64,000 nucleotides of DNA, from NCBI GenBank assembly GCA_001577345.1, contig LSLI01000003.1:16683-80682 (forward strand), in the 5' to 3' direction. Shown in pieces: positions 9,523 through 18,654 of the stretch (position 1 is its first letter; every line of letters begins with the position of its first letter). The notes below the pieces were generated by a model. That model was not told the origin of the DNA and did no database searches. It saw nothing but the letters and a program-made list of their open reading frames with translations. The position numbers and the translations under genes are program-made. This DNA is from Candidatus Gallionella acididurans. GTDB taxonomy: Bacteria; Pseudomonadota; Gammaproteobacteria; Burkholderiales; Gallionellaceae.

Positions 9523-9610
9523 TTCGCGGCCATACTTTCCCGGACGCGGCACATGGAGCAGGAATTGGGTGCTTAACATTACCTGAAAACAGGGACCGAA
9601 GGGAGCAGTC

Positions 9611-9724
9611 ATGACACAAACACTTGCCAAGTTTGCACGCTTCATTGGAAATTACCGCTACTATCGCAGGCAAGGATTAAGTTCCAGGGCGGCATGGTAT
9701 CTGGCCAGCACGACACTTCCCTGA
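9611..9724 (+). CDS. Possible small basic protein, 37 aa, unknown
   Basis: An ATG with a strong GAAGGGAG ribosome site (9598-9605) opens a 37-codon frame: MTQTLAKFARFIGNYRYYRR, then a QGLSSRAAWYLASTTLP tail. The aromatic/arginine core followed by a G-L-S-x-R-x-A-W-x-L-A helix resembles short basic proteins that recur in betaproteobacterial genomes (recalled pattern, not verified). No function can be assigned. Confidence 0.5.
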   Translation: MTQTLAKFARFIGNYRYYRRQGLSSRAAWYLASTTLP

Positions 9725-9933
9725 GCAGCAAAGACCCTGCCGACAGAGGGCATGTTGTACTGCCGTATAGCGCGCCATATTGAGTATTCCGTAATTCATT
9801 GCACCCGAACGGGTTTGTCATTGGCAAATCACGGAACGCCCAATAGTGGGTGCGTTTCCCGATGCTGGCTGCGCAAGGCTATCGTAGTGTGTTATCTTTC
9901 GCCTTGTCCGATCGCCGATGTTTTCCAATTTAC
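9725..9933. other. Intergenic region upstream of CobD/CbiB-family gene
   Basis: About 210 bases with no supported gene. It presumably contains the promoter of the downstream membrane-protein gene, but no clear -35/-10 pair stands out. No cobalamin riboswitch motif was recognised. Confidence 0.4.
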
Positions 9934-10866
9934 ATGAGCCTGTTTGCCTTGATCACCGCGCTGTTGCTCGAGCAGCTTCACCCGCTTTCATCGCGCAAAC
10001 ATCTGCATGGCTGGCTGTCCGGTTACGTCAATTATTTCCAGCATAACTTCAACGCAGGCGAACACCGGCACGGCAAGATCGCGTGGCTGGTCGCGGTGTT
10101 GCCGCTGGTGACAGGCGTCGCGGTTTCCTGCCGTTTGTTATATCAGGTGCACCCGGTGCTTGCCTGGGCGTTCAACGTGCTGGTGTTGTATCTCACGATG
10201 GGCTTCCGCCAGTTCAGCCATTATTTCACCGATATTCATCTGGCGTTGCGCGCCGGAAAGCTGGATGAGGCGCGCGGACTGTTGTCGCGCTGGCGCGGTT
10301 TTCCTTCGCACGAATTGAATGCCGAAGAGGTGGCGCGTGTCACCATCGAACAGGCGCTGATTGCCTCGCATCGCAACGTGTTCGGCGTGATCGTGTGGTT
10401 CGTATTGTTCAGCGCGCTGGGCCTGGGCGGCGCGGCGGGTGCCCTGTTGTATCGCCTGGGACAATTCCTGCGCACACGCTGGGGCGGCGGTGATGAAATG
10501 GGTGAATTTGGCGGTTTTGCGCGGCAGGCATTCTATATTCTGGAATGGTTGCCGATACGCATGACCGCGATGACCTTCGCCATCGTGGGTAATTTCGAGG
10601 ATACGGTTCATTGCTGGCGCACCCAGGCAGCAAGCTGGCCGGATCCCGAAGCGGGAATATTGCTGGCGAGCGGTGCAGGGGCACTGGGCGTGCGCCTGGG
10701 CATGCCGATCGCGCAGGGCGGGGTGCTGGAAGATCGGGCAGAGTTGGGTGTCGGCGATGCTGCCGATGCCGATTTCATGCAAAGCGCCGTCGGGCTGGTG
10801 TGGCGCTCGGTGGTTTTCTGGCTGATCCTGTTGTTGTTGCTGACGCTGGCCAGTTTGCTGGGATAA
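9934..10866 (+). CDS. CobD/CbiB-family integral membrane protein
   Basis: Membrane protein of 310 aa related to adenosylcobinamide-phosphate synthase CobD/CbiB and the AmpE group. It begins MSLFALITALLLEQLHPLS; further hydrophobic segments lie near residues 50-90, 150-175 and 285-310, and a conserved-looking LTMGFRQFSHYFTDIHLALR loop is the probable active region. No other cobalamin genes are nearby, and this subfamily is often found alone in betaproteobacteria, so a cobalamin role is uncertain. A longer frame opens at 9850, but ATG 9934 matches the membrane start. Confidence 0.75.
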   Translation: MSLFALITALLLEQLHPLSSRKHLHGWLSGYVNYFQHNFNAGEHRHGKIAWLVAVLPLVTGVAVSCRLLYQVHPVLAWAFNVLVLYLTMGFRQFSHYFTDIHLALRAGKLDEARGLLSRWRGFPSHELNAEEVARVTIEQALIASHRNVFGVIVWFVLFSALGLGGAAGALLYRLGQFLRTRWGGGDEMGEFGGFARQAFYILEWLPIRMTAMTFAIVGNFEDTVHCWRTQAASWPDPEAGILLASGAGALGVRLGMPIAQGGVLEDRAELGVGDAADADFMQSAVGLVWRSVVFWLILLLLLTLASLLG

Positions 10867-10908
10867 CAATCTAATGACTAATTCCATGAGGCATGAAAAA
10901 ATCCGGCC

Positions 10909-11997
10909 ATGATCCACAGCGATAACCTCTCCGCCGAACCGCCTCCCCAGCTGAACCCGGGTTCCGGCCGGATAATCTCGGCCGCGCCGGCTTCCCAGCA
11001 CGAGGAGGTCCTGGAGCGCGCGCTGCGCCCCAAACAGCTTGACGAGTATGTCGGCCAGGAAAAAATCCGCGGGCAACTGGAAATATTCATCGAGGCTGCG
11101 AAGCTGCGCAAAGAGCCGCTGGATCATGTGCTGCTGTTCGGTCCTCCCGGTCTGGGCAAGACCACACTGGCGCAGATCATCGCGCGCGAGATGGGCGTGA
11201 ACCTGCGCCATACTTCCGGACCGGTGCTGGAGCGCGCAGGCGATCTTGCCGCGTTGCTGACCAATCTCGAGCCCAACGACGTGCTGTTTATCGACGAGAT
11301 CCATCGTTTGTCTCCGGTGGTGGAGGAGATACTGTATCCGGCACTGGAGGATTACCAGATCGACATCATGATAGGCGAGGGACCTGCGGCGCGTTCGGTC
11401 AAACTCGACCTGCCGCCGTTCACGCTGGTCGGTGCGACCACGCGCGCGGGGATGCTGACCAATCCCTTGCGCGACCGCTTCGGTATCGTCGCAAGGCTGG
11501 AGTTCTACACGCCGGAAGAATTGCAGCGCATCGTGATGCGCTCGTCGAATCTGCTGAAAATGAACCTGACCCAGGACGGCGCGCTGGAGATCGCCAGGCG
11601 TTCGCGCGGCACGCCGCGCATCGCCAACCGTCTGCTGCGCCGCGTGCGCGACTTCGCCGATGTGAAGGCGGACGGCGACGCGACCCGCGAGGTGGCGGAT
11701 GCCGCCCTGACGATGCTGGATGTGGATAGTCACGGGCTGGACATCATGGACAGGAAATTATTGCTGGCGGTCATCGAAAAATTTCTCGGCGGCCCGGTCG
11801 GCCTGGACAACCTCGCCGCGGCCATCGGCGAGGAGAGCGACACCATCGAGGATGTGCTGGAACCCTATCTGATCCAGCAGGGTTATCTGCAGCGCACCCC
11901 GCGCGGGCGCATGGCCACCGCGATCGCCTATCGCCATTTCGGGTTGACGGTCGCGAATAATCCGGTCAGCGGGAATTTGCTTTTGGGAAACGATTAA
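10909..11997 (+). CDS. ruvB: Holliday junction branch migration helicase RuvB
   Basis: AAA+ motor that drives branch migration with RuvA during recombinational repair. The 362-aa product has the RuvB N-terminal signature ([20 protein letters not shown]), Walker [10 protein letters not shown], Walker B FIDEIHRL, the [18 protein letters not shown] sensor region and a C-terminal winged helix ending in the RTPRGRMAT motif. ruvA and ruvC are not adjacent. It lies one base before ybgC, so it may share transcription with the tol operon. Confidence 0.97.
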   Translation: MIHSDNLSAEPPPQLNPGSGRIISAAPASQHEEVLERALRPKQLDEYVGQEKIRGQLEIFIEAAKLRKEPLDHVLLFGPPGLGKTTLAQIIAREMGVNLRHTSGPVLERAGDLAALLTNLEPNDVLFIDEIHRLSPVVEEILYPALEDYQIDIMIGEGPAARSVKLDLPPFTLVGATTRAGMLTNPLRDRFGIVARLEFYTPEELQRIVMRSSNLLKMNLTQDGALEIARRSRGTPRIANRLLRRVRDFADVKADGDATREVADAALTMLDVDSHGLDIMDRKLLLAVIEKFLGGPVGLDNLAAAIGEESDTIEDVLEPYLIQQGYLQRTPRGRMATAIAYRHFGLTVANNPVSGNLLLGND

Positions 11998-11998
11998 A

Positions 11999-12406
11999 AT
12001 GAGTATGCACAAGATTTTTTCATTGCCGGTCCGCGTGTATTTTCAGGACACGGATGCGGGCGGGGTGGTGTACCACGCCAATTATTTGAACTTTATGGAA
12101 CGTGCGCGGACTGAGTGGCTTCGCGTCCACGGTTACAGCAACGCCGGATTGATGAAGGAATTCGGTGTGGTGTTTGTGGTGCGCTCCGTCAAGATGGAAT
12201 ATCTCAAGCCCGCGCAGCTGGATGACTTGCTGGATGTGACGGTGCAGATCAAGGACATCGGGCGCAGCCGCCTCACGCTGTTGCAAACCGTACAGCGAGG
12301 AGCCGAGGTGCTGAACGAAACTGAAATCAGTCTGGTATGTGTCTCGTTGGAAAGTTTCAAGCCGGTGCCGGTGCCGGATGTATTGCGCGATCAATGGAAG
12401 AATTGA
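11999..12406 (+). CDS. ybgC: Tol-Pal associated acyl-CoA thioesterase YbgC
   Basis: Hotdog-fold thioesterase of 135 aa, first gene of the tol-pal cluster. The motif YFQDTDAGGVVYHANYLNFM contains the catalytic aspartate and the conserved H-x-N-Y of the 4-hydroxybenzoyl-CoA thioesterase-like family. In E. coli YbgC hydrolyses acyl-CoA/ACP and interacts with phospholipid synthesis. It starts immediately after ruvB and precedes tolQ by 15 bases. Confidence 0.93.
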   Translation: MSMHKIFSLPVRVYFQDTDAGGVVYHANYLNFMERARTEWLRVHGYSNAGLMKEFGVVFVVRSVKMEYLKPAQLDDLLDVTVQIKDIGRSRLTLLQTVQRGAEVLNETEISLVCVSLESFKPVPVPDVLRDQWKN

Positions 12407-12421
12407 AGGGGATGTGGCGAA

Positions 12422-13099
12422 ATGGAAGTGACTCAGGATTTATCGTTTGTGCATCTTATCGGCAACGCCAGCGTGCTGGTGCAACTGGTGATGGGCTTGT
12501 TGCTGTTTGTTTCATTGATGTCGTGGTGGTATATCTTTCTCAAGATGTTCGCGATACGCGATGAAGTCAGGCTCACCGAAGAATTTGAAGACGCGTTCTG
12601 GCACAACCAGAACCTGAACGAGCTTTACAGATATGCAAACAGCAGTTCTTTGCGCAACCAGGGAGCCATGGAACGAATCTTTGCCGCGGGGTTCGTCGAG
12701 TTCGTGAAGTTGAAAAAGCAGAACGGTGTGGATGCCAGCGCGGTAATGGAAGGGACGCGCCGCGCGATGCGTGCGACGTATCAGCGCGAGATGGACAGGC
12801 TGGAGTCGCATCTGGCATTCCTGGCCTCGGTCGGTTCGGTCAGCCCCTATGTGGGGTTGTTCGGCACGGTGTGGGGGATCATGAACGCGTTTCGCGGCCT
12901 GGCGAACGTGGGTCAGGCGACGCTGGCCCACGTCGCGCCGGGCATTGCCGAAGCGCTGGTGGCGACCGCGATGGGCTTGTTCGCGGCGATCCCGGCGGTG
13001 GTCGCCTATAACCGCTACGCGCACGAGATCAATCGCCTGTCCACACGCTTCGACAGCTTTACCGAAGAATTCTCCAACGTATTGCAGCGCCAGCCATGA
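12422..13099 (+). CDS. tolQ: Tol-Pal proton channel subunit TolQ
   Basis: Inner-membrane component of the proton-driven Tol-Pal complex that constricts the outer membrane at division. The 225-aa product has three membrane segments (about 15-40, 135-160, 170-195) with the conserved ASVGSVSPYVGLFGTVWGIM and VATAMGLFAAIPAVVAYNRY motifs of the ExbB/MotA/TolQ family. Its stop overlaps tolR by 4 bases, indicating translational coupling. Confidence 0.96.
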   Translation: MEVTQDLSFVHLIGNASVLVQLVMGLLLFVSLMSWWYIFLKMFAIRDEVRLTEEFEDAFWHNQNLNELYRYANSSSLRNQGAMERIFAAGFVEFVKLKKQNGVDASAVMEGTRRAMRATYQREMDRLESHLAFLASVGSVSPYVGLFGTVWGIMNAFRGLANVGQATLAHVAPGIAEALVATAMGLFAAIPAVVAYNRYAHEINRLSTRFDSFTEEFSNVLQRQP

Positions 13100-13515
13100 A
13101 AAGCAGCCGTCCCACCAACCGGCTGATGAACGAGATCAACGTCGTGCCCTATATCGACGTGATGCTGGTGCTGCTGGTGATTTTCATGGTGACCGCACCG
13201 CTGATGAATCCCGGCCAGGTCGACTTGCCCAGCGTGGCCAAGTCGCTTGCCCCGCCGCTTGCCCCGCTGGAGGTCATCATCAAAAAGGACGCCACTCTGG
13301 CGATGCGCGATCATGCCGCGAACGGGGCGGAAAGCAAGGTGTCGCGCGATGAGTTGATTGCGATATTGAAAGCCAGGCAGGGCAGGCAGGCCCAGCAGGC
13401 GGTCGTGATTTCCGCGGACAAGAACGTGCGCTACGATGAAGTCATCAAGGTGATGGACTTGCTGCAACAGCAGCATATTCAAAAAGTCGGCCTCCTGACA
13501 CAATCCAGGCAATGA
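13096..13515 (+). CDS. tolR: Tol-Pal proton channel subunit TolR
   Basis: ExbD/TolR family protein of 139 aa with one N-terminal membrane helix (NVVPYIDVMLVLLVIFMVTA) carrying the essential aspartate of the proton channel, and a periplasmic domain. The N-terminal motif RLMNEINVVPYIDVMLVLLV is diagnostic. It overlaps tolQ and tolA by 4 bases each. Confidence 0.96.
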   Translation: MKSSRPTNRLMNEINVVPYIDVMLVLLVIFMVTAPLMNPGQVDLPSVAKSLAPPLAPLEVIIKKDATLAMRDHAANGAESKVSRDELIAILKARQGRQAQQAVVISADKNVRYDEVIKVMDLLQQQHIQKVGLLTQSRQ

Positions 13516-14309
13516 GCGCGACGGCTTATTACGAACCTTACAGGCTTCCCGCAGGCATACTGGCTCTGGTGGTGCACAGTGTGTTTTTCGCGCTGTTGTA
13601 TTTTGGCTTCAATTGGAACAGGCAGTCCTTTTCAAACCCCGCGATGACTGTGGAGCTGTGGTCGAGTCTGCCGGAAGACGTTGTCAGGCTGCCCGCTACG
13701 CCAAAAATCGAGGTGGTCGCGCCGCCACCGCCACAGGAAAAAATTGCCAAGCCCGACATTGTGATGCCGGAAAAAAAGAAACCCGCCGTCAAGCCGGTCG
13801 AGGCCAAGCCGGAGAAAACGAAGCCGGAGAAAACGAAGCCGGAGAAAACGAAGCCGGAGAAAACGAAACCGGTACCGAAAGCCATTGAGGCAGTTAAACC
13901 CAGGCCTGACGCCAAAACACCCGCTGCGCAAAGTGCAGATGCCCGCATCGCGGACCAGCAAGCCGCGCAGCACCAGGCCGCACAGGCCAGGCAAGACGAG
14001 TTGGATGCTGCAAATGGCAAGGTGGTGGATGAGTTCAGGGCGAAGATAAACGCCAAGATACGCCGAAATGTCGTGAATCCGCCGGGTGTGGCAAAAGATG
14101 CGCGCGCTGAATTCATGGTGACGCTGTTGCCGGGCGGTGCGGTACTGAAGGCGGATTTGGTCAAGTCCAGCGGTAATGCGGCTTATGACGATGCGGTTGA
14201 GCGTGCAATATTGAAGTCCGATCCTTTGCCTGTGCCGCAGGACGGGCTGCTGTTCAACCGGTTTCGCCAACTGGATTTGGTTTTCAAGCCTGAACAACCT
14301 GCTGAATAG
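13512..14309 (+). CDS. tolA: Tol-Pal envelope-spanning protein TolA
   Basis: Links the TolQR motor to Pal across the periplasm. The 265-aa product has one N-terminal membrane helix (residues 14-35), a long Pro/Lys/Ala-rich rod with four KPEKT repeats near residues 99-118, a helical stretch (about 140-175) and a C-terminal TonB-like domain (VTLLPGGAVLKADLVKSSGN, then AYDDAVERAI). Sequence drifts quickly in this family, so order in the operon supports the call as much as similarity. Confidence 0.93.
   Translation: MSATAYYEPYRLPAGILALVVHSVFFALLYFGFNWNRQSFSNPAMTVELWSSLPEDVVRLPATPKIEVVAPPPPQEKIAKPDIVMPEKKKPAVKPVEAKPEKTKPEKTKPEKTKPEKTKPVPKAIEAVKPRPDAKTPAAQSADARIADQQAAQHQAAQARQDELDAANGKVVDEFRAKINAKIRRNVVNPPGVAKDARAEFMVTLLPGGAVLKADLVKSSGNAAYDDAVERAILKSDPLPVPQDGLLFNRFRQLDLVFKPEQPAE
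13806..13865 (+). repeat. Four perfect 15-bp tandem repeats in tolA
   Basis: AAGCCGGAGAAAACG is present four times in a row, coding KPEKT each time in the TolA rod. The perfect identity suggests recent expansion; copy number can change without a frame shift and would only alter rod length. Confidence 0.9.
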
Positions 14310-14320
14310 GAAAAATATAT

Positions 14321-15592
14321 ATGGTGTTGCCCGGACTTCGTTGCATGTTGGGATTGTTGCTGCTGGCGCAGGTGTCGGTGGCAAATGCAGTAATGACTAT
14401 AGAGATCATCGGCGCGGGTGAGCACCAGATCCCGGTCGCAATCGTGCCATTCGGGGGCGATGCCAAACTGGCCCAAACGATCAATGCAGTGGTTGTTGGA
14501 GATTTACAGCGCAGCGGATTGTTCCGGCTGATAGACCCGGCGGGTAAATTGCCGCATGAACTGGCCGATGTCAGTTACCCGGATTGGCAGGTGCGCGGCG
14601 CGGACGCATTGGCGATAGGTAATGTATCCGTGCAGGATAACGGCCGCATAGATGCGCGCTTTCGCTTGCTGGATGTGGTCAAGCAGGTTGAATTGACCGG
14701 TCAATCAGTCTCTGCGAACGGTGACGAGATCCGTGCAGTCGGGCACCGCATCTCGGACATGATCTATGAGAAGCTGACCGGCGACAAAGGTGTGTTCAGT
14801 ACGCGTATCGCTTATGTGAAGCGGAGCGGTGAAAAGTACAGCCTGATCGTGGCGGACAGCGACGGCTACAACGAACAGGTGGTTCTCGAGCAAAACGAAC
14901 CCATCATGTCGCCGGCCTGGTCTCCGGACGGCAGCCATCTGGTTTATGTCAGCTTTGAGACGGGGCATGCAGTCGTGTATGTGCAGTCGCTGTTCACCAA
15001 TCAGCGCATGGTGCTGGCCGATTTTCGCGGCAGCAACAGCGCGCCGTCCTGGTCTCCGGACGGGAAGCAGCTGGCTATCGTGTTGACACGCGACGGCAGC
15101 TCGGAAATTTACCTGGTGCGGCCGGATGGAAGCGGGATACGCCGTCTCACTTTTATTAACGCTATCGCAACCGAGCCGAGTTTTTCGCCGGATGGGCAGA
15201 CTTTGCTGTTTACCTCCAATGAAGGGGGGAGTCCGCAAATATATAGCATGCCGGTGGCAGGCGGCCCCGAGCAGCGCATGACGTTTGGCGATGGCAATAA
15301 TTATTCGCCGCGCTATAGCCCGGATGGCAAAGGTTTTGTCTACACGCATTTAATTAACGGCAAGTTTTTCATTGCCACCCAGGATTTTCAGACCGGGCAA
15401 GTGGAGACTCTCACCTCCGGAGGCTGGGAGAAAAAACCCAGTTTTGCGCCTAACGGGAAGCTCATCCTATTTGCCAGCGAGGCGCGCGGTCGTGGTATAT
15501 TAGCGACTGTATCGAGCGATGGTCGTGTGCAGCAGCATATGTTCACAGATAACGGCGATGCCCGTGAACCGGTGTGGGGGCCACATCAATGA
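14321..15592 (+). CDS. tolB: Tol-Pal periplasmic beta-propeller protein TolB
   Basis: Periplasmic protein of 423 aa that binds Pal and TolA. A signal peptide (MVLPGLRCMLGLLLLAQVSV, cleaved near ANA) precedes the N-terminal alpha/beta domain and a C-terminal propeller whose blades repeat a PAWSPDG / PSWSPDG / PSFSPDG / PRYSPDG pattern. The start lies 11 bases after tolA. Confidence 0.96.
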   Translation: MVLPGLRCMLGLLLLAQVSVANAVMTIEIIGAGEHQIPVAIVPFGGDAKLAQTINAVVVGDLQRSGLFRLIDPAGKLPHELADVSYPDWQVRGADALAIGNVSVQDNGRIDARFRLLDVVKQVELTGQSVSANGDEIRAVGHRISDMIYEKLTGDKGVFSTRIAYVKRSGEKYSLIVADSDGYNEQVVLEQNEPIMSPAWSPDGSHLVYVSFETGHAVVYVQSLFTNQRMVLADFRGSNSAPSWSPDGKQLAIVLTRDGSSEIYLVRPDGSGIRRLTFINAIATEPSFSPDGQTLLFTSNEGGSPQIYSMPVAGGPEQRMTFGDGNNYSPRYSPDGKGFVYTHLINGKFFIATQDFQTGQVETLTSGGWEKKPSFAPNGKLILFASEARGRGILATVSSDGRVQQHMFTDNGDAREPVWGPHQ

Positions 15593-15617
15593 TTAACCTG
15601 ACTAAAGGAGTAGTGCA

Positions 15618-16118
15618 ATGAAAAAACTAGTTATCAGTATCGTGTTGCTGAATTTGCTTGCAGCATGTGCCAGCGAGAAACCAAAAGAAGCTGCTGCGCC
15701 GGCTCCGGTAGCGGCGACAGCACCAGTGGCCGCACCGGCCCCAGCAACAGTTGTTGCGGTTGACCCCCTGAATGATCCTTCCAGCATCCTGTCCAAGCGC
15801 AGTGTCTACTTTCCTCTCGATGTCTCAGCCGTGCAAGCTGACGACAAGCCGATCGTGTTGGCGCACGCGAAATATCTGAGCGAGCATCAGAATCGCAAAG
15901 TGCGAGTGGAAGGCAATTGCGATGAACGCGGCAGCAAGGAATACAACCTGGCTCTCGGTCAGCGCCGTGCAGAGAGCGTGAAGAAGATGCTGGTGTTGGG
16001 TGGAGCGAAAGCCAGCCAGATCGAAACTGTCAGCTATGGCGAAGAAAAACCGCTTTGCAAGGAACACAATGAATCGTGCTGGAAGCAAAATCGCCGGAGC
16101 GACATAAAGTACCAATAA
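15618..16118 (+). CDS. pal: Peptidoglycan-associated lipoprotein Pal
   Basis: Outer-membrane lipoprotein of 166 aa: lipobox LLAAC with the modified cysteine at residue 17, an Ala/Pro-rich linker, then an OmpA-like domain (VEGNCDERGSKEYNLALGQR, then RAESVKKML) that binds diaminopimelate in peptidoglycan. AAAGGAG provides the ribosome site. It is placed in the standard order between tolB and cpoB. Confidence 0.97.
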   Translation: MKKLVISIVLLNLLAACASEKPKEAAAPAPVAATAPVAAPAPATVVAVDPLNDPSSILSKRSVYFPLDVSAVQADDKPIVLAHAKYLSEHQNRKVRVEGNCDERGSKEYNLALGQRRAESVKKMLVLGGAKASQIETVSYGEEKPLCKEHNESCWKQNRRSDIKYQ

Positions 16119-16136
16119 AGCACTTAAGCTGTAAAT

Positions 16137-16898
16137 ATGCTGAAGCAACGCGCTCTCTTATTGCTGGCCCTGAGTTTCGCCATTCCTGCCCGGGCAGGAT
16201 TGTTGGAGGATAACGGGGCACGCAAACAAATCCAGCAATTAGAGACGCGTGTGCTGAAGCTGGAGGATGAGGTCAGTCAGAGAACCAAGTCTATGCTGGA
16301 TCTGCAGAGCCAGATCGATGCACTGAATACAGAAATCCGAAATTTGCGCGGGCTGAATGAAGAAACGACGCACGGCTTGCAAGATGCCGAAAAGCGCCAA
16401 AAGGATTTTTATGTGGATCTGGATACGCGCATGCGTCATTTTGAATCCGCTGAGCAGGCTGCAAAAGAAGCCGCTTCCGCTGTCGCCGTCAAGGCACCTG
16501 TTTCCACCGATCCTTCCGATCCGGTTCCCGAAGACCGAGCCTTTGAGGCTGCCTACGGGATGTACAAATCCGGCAGTTATGTGAATGCGGTCAAGGCTTA
16601 TCAGGACTTTATCAAGATGTATTCCGGTTCTACACGGGTTCCGGATGCGAATTACTGGCTGGGCAAGTCCCAGTTTGGAATGAAGGAATACAAGCAGGCT
16701 TTGGTCACTTACCAGAAGCTGCTGAAGGATTTTCCGGAAGCTCCCAAAGCTGCCGATGCGATGTACGGGATTTCGGATTGCCTGAAGGGACTGAAAAAAC
16801 CCATTGCAGCGCGCAAAATGCTCAGGCAACTTGTCGCAAAATATCCAGCCAGCGAAGCCGCCGCCAAAGCCAAGAAGCTGCTCGCTGCCACCAAGTAG
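16137..16898 (+). CDS. cpoB: Cell division coordinator CpoB (YbgF)
   Basis: Periplasmic protein of 253 aa with a signal peptide (residues 1-20, ending ARA), an N-terminal trimerising coiled coil (about 25-80) and C-terminal TPRs (from about 138: AFEAAYGMYKSGSYVNAVKA and onward). CpoB coordinates peptidoglycan synthesis with Tol-driven outer-membrane constriction. It is last in the tol-pal operon and is followed within 6 bases by queE, the usual proteobacterial order. Confidence 0.95.
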   Translation: MLKQRALLLLALSFAIPARAGLLEDNGARKQIQQLETRVLKLEDEVSQRTKSMLDLQSQIDALNTEIRNLRGLNEETTHGLQDAEKRQKDFYVDLDTRMRHFESAEQAAKEAASAVAVKAPVSTDPSDPVPEDRAFEAAYGMYKSGSYVNAVKAYQDFIKMYSGSTRVPDANYWLGKSQFGMKEYKQALVTYQKLLKDFPEAPKAADAMYGISDCLKGLKKPIAARKMLRQLVAKYPASEAAAKAKKLLAATK

Positions 16899-16903
16899 TC
16901 AAT

Positions 16904-17563
16904 ATGCCGCACGCGAGTATGGATGTGCAACTGCGCATTACTGAAATTTTCCATTCCCTGCAAGGCGAAACCAGCCGGGTCGGTTTGCCCACGGTATTCA
17001 TACGCCTGACCGGTTGTCCGTTGCGGTGCACATACTGCGATACTGCTTACGCCTTCAGCGGCGGGAAAAACACCAGCCTGACAGAGATACTGCGGCAGGT
17101 TGTCCAATTTTCGCCGCAATACGTGACTGTCACCGGCGGCGAGCCGCTTGCGCAAAAAAATTGCCTGCCCCTGCTGCGCGCCTTGTGTGATGCGGGTTAT
17201 ACGGTGTCGTTGGAGACCGGCGGGGCCCTGGATATCGGTTCAGTCGATGCCCGTGTGATGCGCGTGGTGGACATCAAAACTCCGGCATCGGGCGAGCTTG
17301 AAAAGAATCGTTGGGAAAACCTGGCGCTGCTGACCGGGCACGACGAAATAAAATTCGTGTTGTGCGATGAGAATGACTACCAATGGGCAAAGAAAATCCT
17401 GCAGCAACATCATCTGAACGAGAAGTGCCCGGTGCTGTTTTCACCGGCACACGGAATGTTGAATGCCACGCAGCTGGCGGACTGGATATTGCGCGACAAT
17501 CTTCCGGTCAGGATGCAAGTCCAGTTGCACAAGTTGTTGTGGAATAACGAGCCGGGGCACTGA
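16904..17563 (+). CDS. queE: 7-carboxy-7-deazaguanine synthase QueE
   Basis: Radical SAM enzyme of the queuosine/7-deazaguanine pathway. It is 219 aa, with the shortened cluster motif C38-PLR-C42-TY-C45 (C-x3-C-x2-C), preceded by [20 protein letters not shown] and followed by the [12 protein letters not shown] motif. The start may be ATG 16904 or ATG 16919; neither has a strong ribosome site. queC follows 2 bases after the stop. Confidence 0.94.
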   Translation: MPHASMDVQLRITEIFHSLQGETSRVGLPTVFIRLTGCPLRCTYCDTAYAFSGGKNTSLTEILRQVVQFSPQYVTVTGGEPLAQKNCLPLLRALCDAGYTVSLETGGALDIGSVDARVMRVVDIKTPASGELEKNRWENLALLTGHDEIKFVLCDENDYQWAKKILQQHHLNEKCPVLFSPAHGMLNATQLADWILRDNLPVRMQVQLHKLLWNNEPGH

Positions 17564-17565
17564 AC

Positions 17566-18240
17566 ATGAAGAAAGCAGTGGTGCTCCTGTCCGGCGGGAT
17601 GGATTCGGCAACGGTGCTGGCAATGGCCGCTGCGCAAGGCTTTGACTGTCACGCGTTGAGCGTGGATTACGGGCAACGCCATCATGCTGAACTGGCTGCC
17701 GCGCAACGTGTTGCGCAAGAGCTGGGGGCTCGGGAGCATCGGGTGGTGAATATCGACCTGACCGGATTTGGCGGTTCGTCCCTGACGGATAAAAAAATCG
17801 CGGTGTCCCAACAGCCCACCGAGGGTATCCCGCTGACTTATGTTCCCGCACGCAATACCATCATGCTGGCGCTGGCGCTGGCCTGGGCCGAGGTGTTGCA
17901 GGCACGGGATATCTTCATTGGGGTGAATGCCGTCGATTATTCCGGCTATCCCGATTGTCGACCCGCCTACATCGAGGCTTTCGAGCGTATGGCAAATCTC
18001 GCCACCAAGGCGGCGGTGGAAGGGCATCCGCTTGCCGTGCACGCGCCGCTGCAGCATATGTCAAAAGCGGAGATCATCCGGCAGGGCCTGGCTCTTGGCG
18101 TGGATTTTTCACATACTGTTTCATGCTACCAGGCTGATGAATCAGGGCGAGCCTGCGGAGTATGTGACGCCTGCCGCTTGCGTCACACCGGATTTGTTGC
18201 GGCGGGCATTGGTGACACGACACGATATCGCGTTTTATAA
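17566..18240 (+). CDS. queC: 7-cyano-7-deazaguanine synthase QueC
   Basis: ATP-dependent enzyme that makes preQ0 from carboxy-deazaguanine and ammonia. The 224-aa product has the PP-loop [12 protein letters not shown] at the N-terminus, the [20 protein letters not shown] region and a zinc site C187, C197, C200, C203 near the C-terminus. It pairs with queE upstream. It is followed by the tRNA promoter. Confidence 0.97.
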   Translation: MKKAVVLLSGGMDSATVLAMAAAQGFDCHALSVDYGQRHHAELAAAQRVAQELGAREHRVVNIDLTGFGGSSLTDKKIAVSQQPTEGIPLTYVPARNTIMLALALAWAEVLQARDIFIGVNAVDYSGYPDCRPAYIEAFERMANLATKAAVEGHPLAVHAPLQHMSKAEIIRQGLALGVDFSHTVSCYQADESGRACGVCDACRLRHTGFVAAGIGDTTRYRVL

Positions 18241-18271
18241 ACTCGCAAGTTGTGCTCCAAGGTATTTTTCG

Positions 18272-18299
18272 TTGACAGGGTGGGCTAATTCCGTATAAT
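18272..18299 (+). promoter_or_regulatory. Consensus sigma-70 promoter of the tRNA pair
   Basis: TTGACA (18272-18277) and TATAAT (18294-18299) are both perfect, with a 16-base spacer; transcription would start about 10 bases before the first tRNA. A perfect promoter of this kind suits stable RNA genes. Confidence 0.85.
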
Positions 18300-18316
18300 T
18301 CGCGCTCCTTTGCGAG

Positions 18317-18392
18317 GGGTCGTTAGCTCAGCCGGTAGAGCAGCGGACTTTTAATCCGTTGGTCGCGTGTTCGAATCACGCACGACCCACCA
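18317..18392 (+). tRNA. tRNA-Lys (anticodon TTT)
   Basis: 76-nt cloverleaf with GGGTCG/CGACCC acceptor stem, D loop TAGCTCAGCCGGTAGAG, anticodon loop CTTTTAA, T loop GTTCGAATC, and encoded CCA end. Confidence 0.97.
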
Positions 18393-18429
18393 TCTTGCAA
18401 AAGAGCCTCAGTTTTCCTCGATTTTTCAT

Positions 18430-18505
18430 GCCGATTTAGCTCAGTTGGTAGAGCAACCGCCTTGTAAGCGGTAGGTCATCAGTTCGAATCCGATAATCGG
18501 CACCA
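18430..18505 (+). tRNA. tRNA-Thr (anticodon TGT)
   Basis: 76-nt cloverleaf with GCCGATT/AATCGGC acceptor stem, D loop TAGCTCAGTTGGTAGAG, anticodon loop CTTGTAA, T loop GTTCGAATC, and encoded CCA. It lies 37 bases after tRNA-Lys and is probably co-transcribed. Confidence 0.96.
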
Positions 18506-18515
18506 GAATTTACAG

Positions 18516-18540
18516 GACTTGCAGCAATGCAGGTCTTTTT
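18516..18540 (+). terminator. Intrinsic terminator of the tRNA pair
   Basis: GACTTGCA, loop GCAA, TGCAGGTC (8-bp stem with one G-U), followed by TTTTT. It begins 11 bases after tRNA-Thr. Confidence 0.85.
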
Positions 18541-18654
18541 ACTTTCGGACGAGCGTTTCAAATCAAGCAACACGGAATTCTGTCGCGTCGCCGCATCTGA
18601 AAGCCGGCTTTCGATTTGCAACGTTAACGGCAAGGCGGATAAACGTCCGCGCAT

